Positions 1-6,078 of a stretch of 10,033 nt of DNA are shown piece by piece. Every line of letters begins with the position of its first letter. Within the stretch, counting starts at the first letter, position 1. The DNA is from an uncultured Collinsella sp. (GTDB taxonomy: Bacteria > Actinomycetota > Coriobacteriia > Coriobacteriales > Coriobacteriaceae). A program made the position numbers and the translations under genes. The stretch spans positions 1 to 10,033 of the forward strand of contig CABUGI010000068.1 of the NCBI GenBank assembly GCA_902491055.1, written 5' to 3'. The notes below the pieces were generated by a model, which saw only the letters and a program-made list of their open reading frames with translations, was not told where the DNA came from and searched no databases.

Positions 1-1988
1 TCGGCGACCACGTTAAAGCGGATGTCGAACGTCTGAAGGAACCAGATGACCACGGTCGCGGCAAAGATAATGGTAAAGGCCTTAGTGATGAAGTCCTTGG
101 CCTTATCCCATGCCAGCATCACTGTCGTCTTGACGCTCGGCAGGCGGTAATTGGGGAGCTCCATGATAAACGGCACCGGGTCGCCCTTAAATGCCGTGCG
201 GTTGAGCACCAAAGCCGCGACGCAGCCGACCACGATACCGATCAGATAGAGCGAGACCATGGCGGGAACCGTCGCCTGCGGGAAAAACGCCCCGCACAGC
301 AAGCCGTAAACCGGCAGCTTGGCTGAGCAGCTCATAAACGGCGTGAGCATGACCGTCATCTTGCGGTCGTGCTCGGATGGGAGCGTACGGGTCGACATGA
401 TAGCCGGCACGGTGCAGCCAAAACCGACGAGCATGGGCACGAAACTGCGGCCCGACAGGCCAAAGCGACGCAACACCTTATCCATGACAAAGGCCACGCG
501 CGCCATGTATCCGGAGTCTTCCAGAATGGAGAGGAACAAAAAGAGCACGACGATAATCGGCAGGAAGGTCAGCACACTGCCCACGCCCGTAAGCACGCCG
601 TCGACAGCCAGCGAGCGCACCACGTCGTTGGTACCGAACGCCTTGAGGCCCGCATCGGCCGAGGCGATGATGGCAGCGATACCGTCCTCCATGAGTCCCT
701 GCAACGCCGCGCCGATCACGCCAAACGTCAGCCAAAAGACGAGGCCCATGATCACCAGAAACGCCGGAATGGCTGTGTAACGACCTGTCAGGATGCGGTC
801 AATCTTGACGGAGCGCACGTGCTCGCGGCTCTCGTGCGGCTTGACGACGCAACGCCCGCACACGTCGCCGATAAAGCTAAAACGCATATCGGCCAGTGCA
901 GATAGGCGGTCGGTGCCGGCCTCGCCCTCCATCTGGGTGATGATGTGCTCGATAGCGTCGAGCTCATTGCGATCCAGGTGAAGCGCCTCGGTTACCAGCT
1001 CATCGCCCTCGACCAGCTTGGTCGCCGCAAAGCGCACCGGGATGTGCGCCGTCACGGCATGGTCCTCGATCAGGTTAGCAATACCGTGGATGCAGCGATG
1101 CAGCGCACCGCCGTCCGGACCGTCGGGCGCGCAAAAGTCCAGGCGACCAGGGCGCTCGCGGAACCGCGCCACGTGCAGGGCGTGGTCCACCAGCTCGCCG
1201 ATGCCCTCGTTGCGGGCAGCGCTAATGGGGACAACGGGCACGCCCAACAGGCTCTCGAGCAAGTTGACGTCTACGGCGCCGCCGTTGGCGGTCACCTCGT
1301 CCATCATGTTGAGCGCGATGACCATAGGACGGTCAAGCTCCATGAGCTGCAGTGTCAGGTACAGGTTGCGCTCGATGTTGGTGGCGTCAATGATGTCGAT
1401 GATGGCGTCCGGACGCTCGTCGAGGATGAACTGACGGCTCACGACCTCCTCGCCTGTGTACGGCGACAGGGAGTAAATGCCGGGCAGGTCGGTAACGCTC
1501 GCCTCGGGATGGTTACGGATGGTGCCATCTTTGCGGTCGACCGTCACGCCGGGAAAGTTACCGACGTGCTGGTTGGAGCCCGTCAGCTGGTTGAATAACG
1601 TGGTCTTGCCGCAGTTTTGGTTGCCGGCGAGGGCAAAGTGCAGCGGCGCGCCCTCGGGCACGGCCGTCTTTGCCGCACGGGGCGAATACGTCCCCTCGCC
1701 CAGGGCCGGATGCTCCGTCGTGCCGATTGCGGCGTTAGCGCGCGGACCCGTATCGGTGTCGTGAATACCCACGAGCTCGATGCGAGCGGCATCGTCCTTG
1801 CGCAGTGTCAACTCGTAGCCACGCAGGCGGATCTCGAGCGGATCGCCCATGGGGGCGTACTTCATCATGGTGACTTCGGTGCCCGGCGTTAGACCCATGT
1901 CCAAAATATGCTGTCGGAGTGCCTGATCGTCCGATGCCACCGATGCGACAACGGCGTCCTTTCCAATCTCGAGTGTATCGAGCTTCAC
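1..1988 (-). CDS. feoB: FeoA-FeoB fusion ferrous iron transporter (C-terminus outside window)
   Basis: Transports Fe(II) across the cytoplasmic membrane, with a G-protein domain linked to a membrane channel. My reverse-strand translation is open from a GTG at 1988 to the left edge (662 codons), so the C-terminus is missing. Residues 1-74 look like a complete FeoA (SH3-like) domain. After a linker of about 40 residues comes the FeoB GTPase: G1 GNQNCGKTT (122-130), switch NFPGVTVD (about 143-150), G3 DLPG (about 167), G4 NMMD (about 226). Membrane segments begin near residue 406. Channel motifs include GFGCTVPA (about 522) and SCSAKLPVY (about 551). The GTG start is supported by a GGGGGAGGA ribosome site 9 nt upstream. 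FeoA is usually a separate small protein; fusions are known in other anaerobes. The function is secure; only the length of the missing tail is unknown. Confidence 0.96.
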   Translation of the reverse strand, partial: MKLDTLEIGKDAVVASVASDDQALRQHILDMGLTPGTEVTMMKYAPMGDPLEIRLRGYELTLRKDDAARIELVGIHDTDTGPRANAAIGTTEHPALGEGTYSPRAAKTAVPEGAPLHFALAGNQNCGKTTLFNQLTGSNQHVGNFPGVTVDRKDGTIRNHPEASVTDLPGIYSLSPYTGEEVVSRQFILDERPDAIIDIIDATNIERNLYLTLQLMELDRPMVIALNMMDEVTANGGAVDVNLLESLLGVPVVPISAARNEGIGELVDHALHVARFRERPGRLDFCAPDGPDGGALHRCIHGIANLIEDHAVTAHIPVRFAATKLVEGDELVTEALHLDRNELDAIEHIITQMEGEAGTDRLSALADMRFSFIGDVCGRCVVKPHESREHVRSVKIDRILTGRYTAIPAFLVIMGLVFWLTFGVIGAALQGLMEDGIAAIIASADAGLKAFGTNDVVRSLAVDGVLTGVGSVLTFLPIIVVLFLFLSILEDSGYMARVAFVMDKVLRRFGLSGRSFVPMLVGFGCTVPAIMSTRTLPSEHDRKMTVMLTPFMSCSAKLPVYGLLCGAFFPQATVPAMVSLYLIGIVVGCVAALVLNRTAFKGDPVPFIMELPNYRLPSVKTTVMLAWDKAKDFITKAFTIIFAATVVIWFLQTFDIRFNVVA

Positions 1989-2023
1989 GTCCGTGTTCCT
2001 CCCCCGGCGCCCACAGGGCGTTG

Positions 2024-2069
2024 TATTTATGTTCACCATGGCTAACCGTTTGCCATGGCTAACCAATTG
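2024..2069 (-). promoter_or_regulatory. Candidate operator and promoter for the feo gene (tandem 17-bp palindromic repeats)
   Basis: Two tandem 17-bp units (2036-2052 and 2053-2069; 15 of 17 bases identical) each contain CCATGGCTAACC. Each lies in an imperfect palindrome of the form TTnnCCATGGnnAA (2032-2045 and 2049-2062). Read toward feoB, the half GGTTAGCC occurs twice and equals one half of the DtxR/IdeR iron-box consensus; the other half does not match. A possible -10 (TAAATA, minus strand, 2024-2029) lies just downstream, so a bound regulator would overlap or abut the promoter. I could not place a good -35. Assignment to an iron-dependent repressor rests on the half-site and on the gene controlled; another regulator is possible. 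Confidence 0.5.
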
Positions 2070-2135
2070 TAACCATGCATGATAGCGCGAACACACAACG
2101 ACGTTCAATCGACAGATCGGTGCAAGGGGAATTCT

Positions 2136-2355
2136 GGGCCATTGCTTCCCAGACGGGCCTGTTGCGGAAACCGAATCCCACTCCGGAACACCTAAACGGG
2201 ACGGGCTTTCCGGTTGAGGCATCTAGCGGAAACTGCAGCCCGGAATCGGCGCTCAGACTGGGATGCGATTTCCCGATCGAGCCCCTCGGGGAAACTGCGA
2301 CCCGGAATCTGCGCCCAAAACGGGTCACGATTTCCCAAACGGGACGTGGTTTCCC
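2136..2355. repeat. Tandem array with 62-bp period made of alternating inverted 15-mers
   Basis: Three full 62-bp units start at 2136, 2198 and 2260, and a partial fourth at 2322. Each full unit carries a forward 15-mer of the type GGGnnnnnnTTTCCC at its start and a reverse copy 29 bp later. Forward copies: 2136-2150, 2198-2212, 2260-2274 and 2322-2336. Reverse copies: 2165-2179, 2227-2241 and 2289-2303. An extra forward copy lies at 2341-2355. Spacing alternates 29/33 bp without indels. The second and third units agree at 43 of 62 positions by hand count. Segments between the 15-mers are also partly shared, for example CCGGAATC after the reverse copies at 2227 and 2289. Each arm can pair with the neighbour on either side, giving mutually exclusive hairpins. 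Function unknown. Confidence 0.85.
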
Positions 2356-2431
2356 GCGGGAGCAGAAACAGCCGCCCGCTCCCTCGACAAAATAATCCAT
2401 TTTCCTCCGTCTCCAACAGATCAAAACGAAG

Positions 2432-2492
2432 TTGCGGTGGAATAGTTCCTGTTTAAAGCCCCGTGACTTTAATTGGAACTATTTCACCGCAA
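2432..2492. repeat. 61-bp imperfect palindrome (long hairpin)
   Basis: Left arm TTGCGGTGGAATAGTTCC (2432-2449) pairs with right arm GGAACTATTTCACCGCAA (2475-2492) at 17 of 18 positions. After a small internal loop, TTAAAG (2453-2458) pairs with CTTTAA (2467-2472) around an 8-nt loop. It lies 36 bp beyond the stop codon of the minus-strand hydrolase. On that strand it is followed by CTTCGTTTT, so it could act as the terminator of that gene. However, the stem is longer and more AT-rich than the other terminators in this window and the T-tract is broken. A small palindromic repeat element or an operator are alternatives. Confidence 0.8.
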
Positions 2493-2528
2493 GTTATGAG
2501 GGACGGGATGGGGCTGGCCCTCTTACTC

Positions 2529-3428
2529 TTACAGATGGCGCTCCAGGAAGCGGAAGGCTAGGCGGATCCAGGGACGGACTGCCACCTGCTTGTCCTCGTT
2601 GTCGACCGCGGTGTTGGCGTTGCCGAGCGAAAGGCCGTGACCACCCTGGTCGAAGACGTGCATCTCGCATGCAACGCCCTCCTCGGCCATGCGCTGCGCA
2701 AACGGGTAGACCTGCGCGATCGGCGCCGTCTTGTCGTCGGACACGCCCCACACAAAGGTCGGTGGCATCTGACGCGAAACATGCGTGGTGGGGCAGATGT
2801 CGGCCAGATGCTCGTCAGTTGCCTCGCCGCCCGTCACCATCGACAGGTAGTCGTTGAGCAAATCGCGCCCCGTCTTGCCGCCCGTCTTGGGCACACGCAA
2901 GTCAATGCGCGGATCGCGCGCCTGCATGTCACGCACATAGGCAAAGTCGAGCAATGGATAGCCCAGCACCACGGCATCGGGACGAATGTCGTCCGGACGC
3001 GCCCCGGCAAGTGCCGCGAAGGGGCCGGTCTTCCACTGTGTTGCCAGCGAGGCGCAAATCATGCCGCCAGCAGAAAAGCCCACGACGCACACGCGCTTAG
3101 GATCGACATGCCACTCGTCGGCGTTGGCGCGCACCGTGGCGACCATCTTGGCAAGATCTGCCTGGGGGTGCGGAAAGCTCACGTCACCCGTAGAACTCGT
3201 GACATAGTTGAGCACAAAGGCCTGGTAGCCGCGATCCAAAAATGCAAACGCCACCGGGTCCTGCTCGTGCGGAGCGATATGCGTAAACCCGCCTCCGCCG
3301 CAGATGATCACCGCGGGGCGGCGGCCATTCGGTTTATCGGGCAGCGGCTCGGCACCCAAATACGTAAACGTCGCCGGATAATCCTCGGTCGGCTCCTCGC
3401 CCCACAGCGCATGGTTCTCGACAATCAT
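2529..3428 (-). CDS. Alpha/beta-hydrolase, acetylesterase/lipase-like
   Basis: Probably hydrolyses an ester bond, such as acetyl groups on sugars or a small carboxylester; the true substrate cannot be read. The 299-residue protein has the alpha/beta-hydrolase layout: an oxyanion-hole loop CGGGGFTH (43-50), a nucleophile elbow GFSAGG with Ser119, an acid in VSDDKTAP (Asp231 or Asp232), and His264 in DQGGHG. There is no signal peptide or membrane segment, so it should be cytoplasmic. The ATG at 3428 is chosen because AAGGGAG lies 5 nt upstream and a promoter fits just before it; a longer frame to 3635 has no ribosome site and would take in the promoter. It stands alone: feoB downstream is 540 bp away and the PTS gene upstream is divergent. 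The closest type is the family often labelled alpha/beta hydrolase or xylan esterase in gut Firmicutes and Actinobacteria. Confidence 0.9.
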   Translation of the reverse strand: MIVENHALWGEEPTEDYPATFTYLGAEPLPDKPNGRRPAVIICGGGGFTHIAPHEQDPVAFAFLDRGYQAFVLNYVTSSTGDVSFPHPQADLAKMVATVRANADEWHVDPKRVCVVGFSAGGMICASLATQWKTGPFAALAGARPDDIRPDAVVLGYPLLDFAYVRDMQARDPRIDLRVPKTGGKTGRDLLNDYLSMVTGGEATDEHLADICPTTHVSRQMPPTFVWGVSDDKTAPIAQVYPFAQRMAEEGVACEMHVFDQGGHGLSLGNANTAVDNEDKQVAVRPWIRLAFRFLERHL

Positions 3429-3440
3429 ATGTGCTCCCTT

Positions 3441-3475
3441 CGCGCAAATTATGCGCCCTTGTTTTTCGCCTTCAA
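3441..3475 (-). promoter_or_regulatory. Probable promoter of the hydrolase gene with overlapping inverted repeat
   Basis: On the minus strand, TTGAAG (3470-3475) and CATAAT (3448-3453) are separated by 16 bp and would start transcription near 3441, just ahead of the ribosome site. The inverted repeat GCGCA-AATTA-TGCGC (3442-3456) covers the -10 and the start point, the position expected of a repressor site. Confidence 0.5.
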
Positions 3476-3554
3476 GCGTACCCCACTTGAACCCGTGGCG
3501 CAGAAACACTCCGGCAATAAGTTTCCCTTCAACTGATATATCACATAATCCCAG

Positions 3555-3583
3555 TTCAGAGGTATCGTTGAGCAGCGTAGAAT
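3555..3583 (+). promoter_or_regulatory. Probable promoter of the EIIA gene
   Basis: TTCAGA (3555-3560) and TAGAAT (3578-3583) are separated by 17 bp, a reasonable sigma-70-type promoter (4 of 6 and 5 of 6 consensus positions). Transcription would start near 3590, leaving a leader of about 80 nt before the EIIA start codon. Confidence 0.5.
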
Positions 3584-3607
3584 AGGGGCGTTGACCAAGC
3601 CGCGAAA

Positions 3608-3624
3608 CACATGTGAAACGTTTC
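3608..3624. promoter_or_regulatory. Two adjoining palindromes; possible LacI/CcpA-type operator
   Basis: CACATGTG (3608-3615) is directly followed, sharing one base, by GAAACGTTTC (3615-3624). The second is a perfect palindrome with the central CG and flanking AAA/TTT typical of LacI/GalR-family sites, and its core fits the middle but not the ends of the Firmicute cre consensus. It lies about 20-35 bp downstream of the predicted EIIA start point, where binding would block transcription. The regulator is unknown. Confidence 0.4.
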
Positions 3625-3671
3625 CGGCAAACCAAACGCGCGATATGCGCCTATTTAAGTTGGAGGCAACT

Positions 3672-4235
3672 ATGGGTCTGCTCGATTCGCTTAAGTCCAC
3701 CTTCACCTCGACCGGCGAGGCGTCCGTTCCGCCCGCAGCAAGCTTCGCTACCCGCGAAGGCGTCATCTACGCCCCCGTCAACGGCGTGCTCGTCAACCTG
3801 AACGAGGTTCCCGACGAGACGATCGCCTCGGGCATGCTTGGCCAGGGCTATGGCATCGAGCCCATTACCGGCACCATCTATGCGCCCGCCAACGGCCGCA
3901 TCGGTGCCACCACTGTCACCAACCACTCCATCGGCATGATCACCGAGGACGGCCTGCGCGTGTTCATCCATGTTGGCCTGGGCACCGTGGAAATGAACGG
4001 CAAGGGTTTTGCCCGCTTTGTCGAGATGGGCGATGTGGTCAAGGCAGGCCAGCCGCTCATCAGCTTCGACCGCGAGGCCATTAAGGCCGCTGGTCACGAG
4101 GACATCGTGACCGTCATCGTCTCCGAGCTCGATCGTCTTAAGAGCATCGACCATGTCGGCGAGTCTGGAACGCTTATCGGCGGCAACCCGCTCGTCAAGC
4201 TTGGCGACCCGCTGCTGGTTGCCAAGACCAAGTAG
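3672..4235 (+). CDS. crr: PTS sugar transporter EIIA component, glucose family
   Basis: Soluble phosphocarrier that takes phosphate from HPr and hands it to an EIIB domain of the glucose/N-acetylglucosamine/beta-glucoside PTS superfamily. The 187-residue protein covers one EIIA-Glc domain (about residues 25-180). The phosphorylated His100 lies in VFIHVGLGTVEMNG and the second active-site His85 in TNHSIG; their 15-residue spacing equals that of H75/H90 in E. coli Crr. The usual Asp of the HxGxDTV motif is Gly here. The ATG at 3672 follows GGAGG by 5 nt; in-frame starts further upstream (3591, 3645) lack a ribosome site. No EIIB or EIIC gene is in the window, so it probably serves permeases encoded elsewhere. 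A role in catabolite regulation is possible but not shown; the symbol reflects family only. Confidence 0.93.
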   Translation: MGLLDSLKSTFTSTGEASVPPAASFATREGVIYAPVNGVLVNLNEVPDETIASGMLGQGYGIEPITGTIYAPANGRIGATTVTNHSIGMITEDGLRVFIHVGLGTVEMNGKGFARFVEMGDVVKAGQPLISFDREAIKAAGHEDIVTVIVSELDRLKSIDHVGESGTLIGGNPLVKLGDPLLVAKTK

Positions 4236-4272
4236 CCAGGCCCCACGCCACACAGCCAAAAGGCACCTCGTC

Positions 4273-4310
4273 AAGCGCCCGCGACCATTTGGCCGCGGGC
4301 GCTTTTCGTT
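4273..4310 (+). terminator. Rho-independent terminator after the EIIA gene
   Basis: AAGCGCCCGCG (4273-4283) pairs perfectly with CGCGGGCGCTT (4294-4304) around a 10-nt loop and runs into TTTTCGTTT. It lies 37 bp after the EIIA stop and separates that gene from asnS. Confidence 0.9.
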
Positions 4311-4344
4311 TGAAAAACCATCCCGCCAATGCTTTATCTGTATA

Positions 4345-4370
4345 GCTCAAATGAGCCGAGCTGCTAGAAT
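4345..4370 (+). promoter_or_regulatory. Probable extended -10 promoter of asnS
   Basis: TGCTAGAAT (4362-4370) is an extended -10 element, giving a start near 4377 and a leader of about 40 nt. No good -35 is seen at the usual distance. The inverted repeat GCTCA-AA-TGAGC (4345-4356) sits between the -35 and -10 positions and might bind a regulator, but it is short enough to occur by chance. Confidence 0.45.
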
Positions 4371-4416
4371 ATCGAACTGTATGGATAACTATCATTCAAC
4401 CGTTATGGGAGGATAC

Positions 4417-5820
4417 GTGAACCGCACCAAAATCGCGCAGCTCTATGCCGATGCCGAGTCGCTCGGCGGCCAGACCGTCACCGTCGCCGGCTGGGTCAAG
4501 TCCGTCCGCGACATGAAGAACTTTGGCTTTGTTACGCTCAACGACGGCAGCTGCTTCCGCGACCTGCAGGTCGTCATGAACCGCGAGGCACTCGACAACT
4601 ACGACGAGATCGCCCATCAAAACGTCTCGGCCGCACTCATTTGCACCGGCACCGTCAAGCTGACCCCCGATGCGCCCCAGCCTTTCGAGCTTTCTGCCAC
4701 CTCCATCGAGGTCGAGGGCACGAGCGCCCCGGATTACCCGCTGCAGAAGAAGCGCGCAACCGTCGAGTTCCTGCGCACCCAGCAGCACCTGCGCCCGCGC
4801 ACCAACCTGTTCCGCGCCGTGTTCCGCATCCGCTCTGTCGCGGCTGCCGCCATCCACCGCTTCTTCCAGGAGCAGGGCTTTGTCTACGTCAACACCCCCA
4901 TCATCACCACGAGTGACTGCGAAGGCGCCGGCGAGATGTTCCGCGTGACCACGCTCGACCCCAAAAATCCGCCCCTCACCGAGTCCGGCGAGGTCGACTG
5001 GAGCCAGGACTTCTTTGGCAAGCATGCAAGCCTCACCGTGTCCGGCCAGCTCAATGCCGAGAACTTTGCCATGGCCTTTGGCGACGTGTACACCTTTGGC
5101 CCCACCTTCCGCGCCGAAAACTCCAACACCACGCGCCACGCCGCCGAGTTTTGGATGATCGAGCCCGAGATGGCCTTCGCCGACCTCAACGACTACATGG
5201 ACAACGCCGAGGCCATGCTCAAGTACGTCCTTAAGGACGTTATGGCCACCTGCCCCGACGAGCTCAATATGCTCAACAAGTTTGTGGACAAGGGTCTGCT
5301 CGAGCGCCTGGACCATGTCGCCAACTCCGACTTTGCCCGCGTTACCTACACCGAAGCCGTCGAGATCCTGGAGCAGGCAGTCGCTGCTGGCCACCAGTTT
5401 GATTACCCCGTCAGCTGGGGCATCGACCTGCAGACCGAGCACGAGCGCTTCCTGACCGAGGAGCACTTTAAGCGCCCGACCTTCGTGACCGACTACCCGG
5501 CCGAGATCAAGGCCTTCTACATGCGCATGAACGACGACGGCAAGACCGTCGCCGCCGCCGACTGCCTGGTGCCGGGCATCGGCGAGATCATCGGTGGCTC
5601 CCAGCGCGAGGAGCGCCTGGATCTGCTCGAGGCCCGCATCAAGGACCTGGGTATGAATCCCGAGCAGTACAAGTACTACCTTGACCTGCGCCGCTACGGT
5701 TCCTGCAAGCACGCCGGCTATGGTCTGGGCTTCGAGCGCTTGGTCATGTATCTGACCGGCGTGGGCAACATCCGCGACGTCCTGCCGCACCCGCGCACCG
5801 TGGGCAACGCCGACTTCTAA
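4417..5820 (+). CDS. asnS: Asparagine--tRNA ligase
   Basis: Charges tRNA-Asn with asparagine in the cytoplasm using ATP. The 467-residue length matches the family (about 466 in E. coli). An N-terminal OB-fold anticodon-binding domain (about residues 15-100) is followed by the class II catalytic domain. Motif 2 is FRAENSNTTRHAAEF starting at residue 231, and motif 3 is GLGFERLVMY with Arg441. YYLDLRRYGS before motif 3 and the overall length argue for AsnRS rather than the longer bacterial AspRS. The GTG at 4417 is chosen because GGGAGG lies 4 nt upstream; an ATG at 4405 and starts further up have no ribosome site and would extend into the promoter and the preceding terminator. The gene is monocistronic, with its own promoter and a strong terminator. 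Confidence 0.97.
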   Translation: MNRTKIAQLYADAESLGGQTVTVAGWVKSVRDMKNFGFVTLNDGSCFRDLQVVMNREALDNYDEIAHQNVSAALICTGTVKLTPDAPQPFELSATSIEVEGTSAPDYPLQKKRATVEFLRTQQHLRPRTNLFRAVFRIRSVAAAAIHRFFQEQGFVYVNTPIITTSDCEGAGEMFRVTTLDPKNPPLTESGEVDWSQDFFGKHASLTVSGQLNAENFAMAFGDVYTFGPTFRAENSNTTRHAAEFWMIEPEMAFADLNDYMDNAEAMLKYVLKDVMATCPDELNMLNKFVDKGLLERLDHVANSDFARVTYTEAVEILEQAVAAGHQFDYPVSWGIDLQTEHERFLTEEHFKRPTFVTDYPAEIKAFYMRMNDDGKTVAAADCLVPGIGEIIGGSQREERLDLLEARIKDLGMNPEQYKYYLDLRRYGSCKHAGYGLGFERLVMYLTGVGNIRDVLPHPRTVGNADF

Positions 5821-5866
5821 TCGTCGGACGCTAGCTCGCGTCGCCACACGCCAACGCTCATCGCAC

Positions 5867-5902
5867 AAGCGCCTCTCGACATCGGTCGAGAGGCGCTTTT
5901 TT
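5867..5902 (+). terminator. Rho-independent terminator after asnS
   Basis: AAGCGCCTCTCGAC (5867-5880) and GTCGAGAGGCGCTT (5885-5898) form a perfect 14-bp stem with an ATCG tetraloop and a run of six T (5897-5902), 46 bp after the asnS stop. Confidence 0.96.
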
Positions 5903-5961
5903 CAACAGCATCCGTCAAGCTTTTGGCAAGTTTTTGGTCAGTTGAGCAGGACTGTTGAAAA
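5899..5961. promoter_or_regulatory. Repeat-rich stretch upstream of the regulator gene
   Basis: TTTTCAACAG (5899-5908) and CTGTTGAAAA (5952-5961) are a perfect 10-bp inverted pair 43 bp apart. Between them lie two tandem 11-bp copies, CAAGCTTTTGG (5916-5926) and CAAGTTTTTGG (5927-5937), about one helical turn apart. This arrangement suits cooperative protein binding ahead of the regulator gene. The left inverted arm overlaps the tail of the asnS terminator. No clear -35/-10 pair is visible, so a regulatory role is inferred from layout only. Confidence 0.35.
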
Positions 5962-6023
5962 CTCGACCCGCCGTTTGCCGACGACTACCGACCGCCCAGA
6001 GCGCCCTGCGCCCCTGGGAAAGC

Positions 6024-6074
6024 CCCACGTCCTAGGCTCCATACCGTCGCCACCCAAAACGGAAAGGACGTGGG
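6024..6074 (+). promoter_or_regulatory. Leader hairpin that could mask the ribosome site of the regulator gene
   Basis: CCCACGTCCT (6024-6033) is the exact complement of AGGACGTGGG (6065-6074), which contains the Shine-Dalgarno AAGGA (6064-6068) and lies 4 nt before the ATG at 6079. If the transcript begins upstream of 6024, a 10-bp helix with a 31-nt loop would hide the ribosome site. The same bases could instead be two half-sites for a DNA-binding protein. Confidence 0.4.
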
Positions 6075-6078
6075 CACG

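Larger units (their letters stand above)
1989..2528. other. 540-bp gene-poor intergenic region
   Basis: Between feoB and the upstream hydrolase gene, both on the minus strand. It holds the feo promoter/operator (2024-2069), the 62-bp-period repeat array (2136-2355) and a 61-bp palindrome (2432-2492). I see nothing definable in 2070-2135, 2356-2431 or 2493-2528. Open frames exist on both strands across 2059-2424, but they lie over the array. Its period is not a multiple of three and the predicted peptides look like no protein family I know, so I do not call them genes. Confidence 0.75.

Noticed and set aside
369..1598. Plus-strand frames over 319-1892
   Set aside because: All lie antisense to the continuous FeoA-FeoB reading frame with its GTPase motifs.
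2136..2355. CRISPR array
   Set aside because: Repeat copies alternate in orientation, the 14-18 nt gaps are partly conserved rather than unique, and no cas gene is present.
2059..2424. Open frames of 106 residues (plus, 2075-2395) and 121 residues (minus, 2059-2424) over the repeat array
   Set aside because: They lie over a tandem repeat whose 62-bp period is not divisible by three, so each unit is read in a different frame. The peptides look like no known family and no good ribosome site precedes them.
2637..3536. 299-residue plus-strand frame antisense to the hydrolase
   Set aside because: The hydrolase has a complete set of catalytic motifs on the other strand; the antisense translation has none.
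3429..3635. N-terminal extension of the hydrolase to 3635
   Set aside because: The extra residues resemble nothing, have no ribosome site, and span both divergent promoters.
4153..4416. Long N-terminal extension of AsnRS (555 residues)
   Set aside because: It would overlap the EIIA gene, its terminator and the asnS promoter. The GTG at 4417 has a good ribosome site and gives the family length.
4396..5868. 490-residue open frame antisense to asnS
   Set aside because: It mirrors the C/G third-position bias of the asnS codons; the translation is Val/Gly/Leu/Asp-rich without domains, and asnS is unambiguous.
6070..6078. GTG at 6070 as the start of the regulator
   Set aside because: Only one base separates it from the Shine-Dalgarno AAGGA; the ATG at 6079 has workable spacing.
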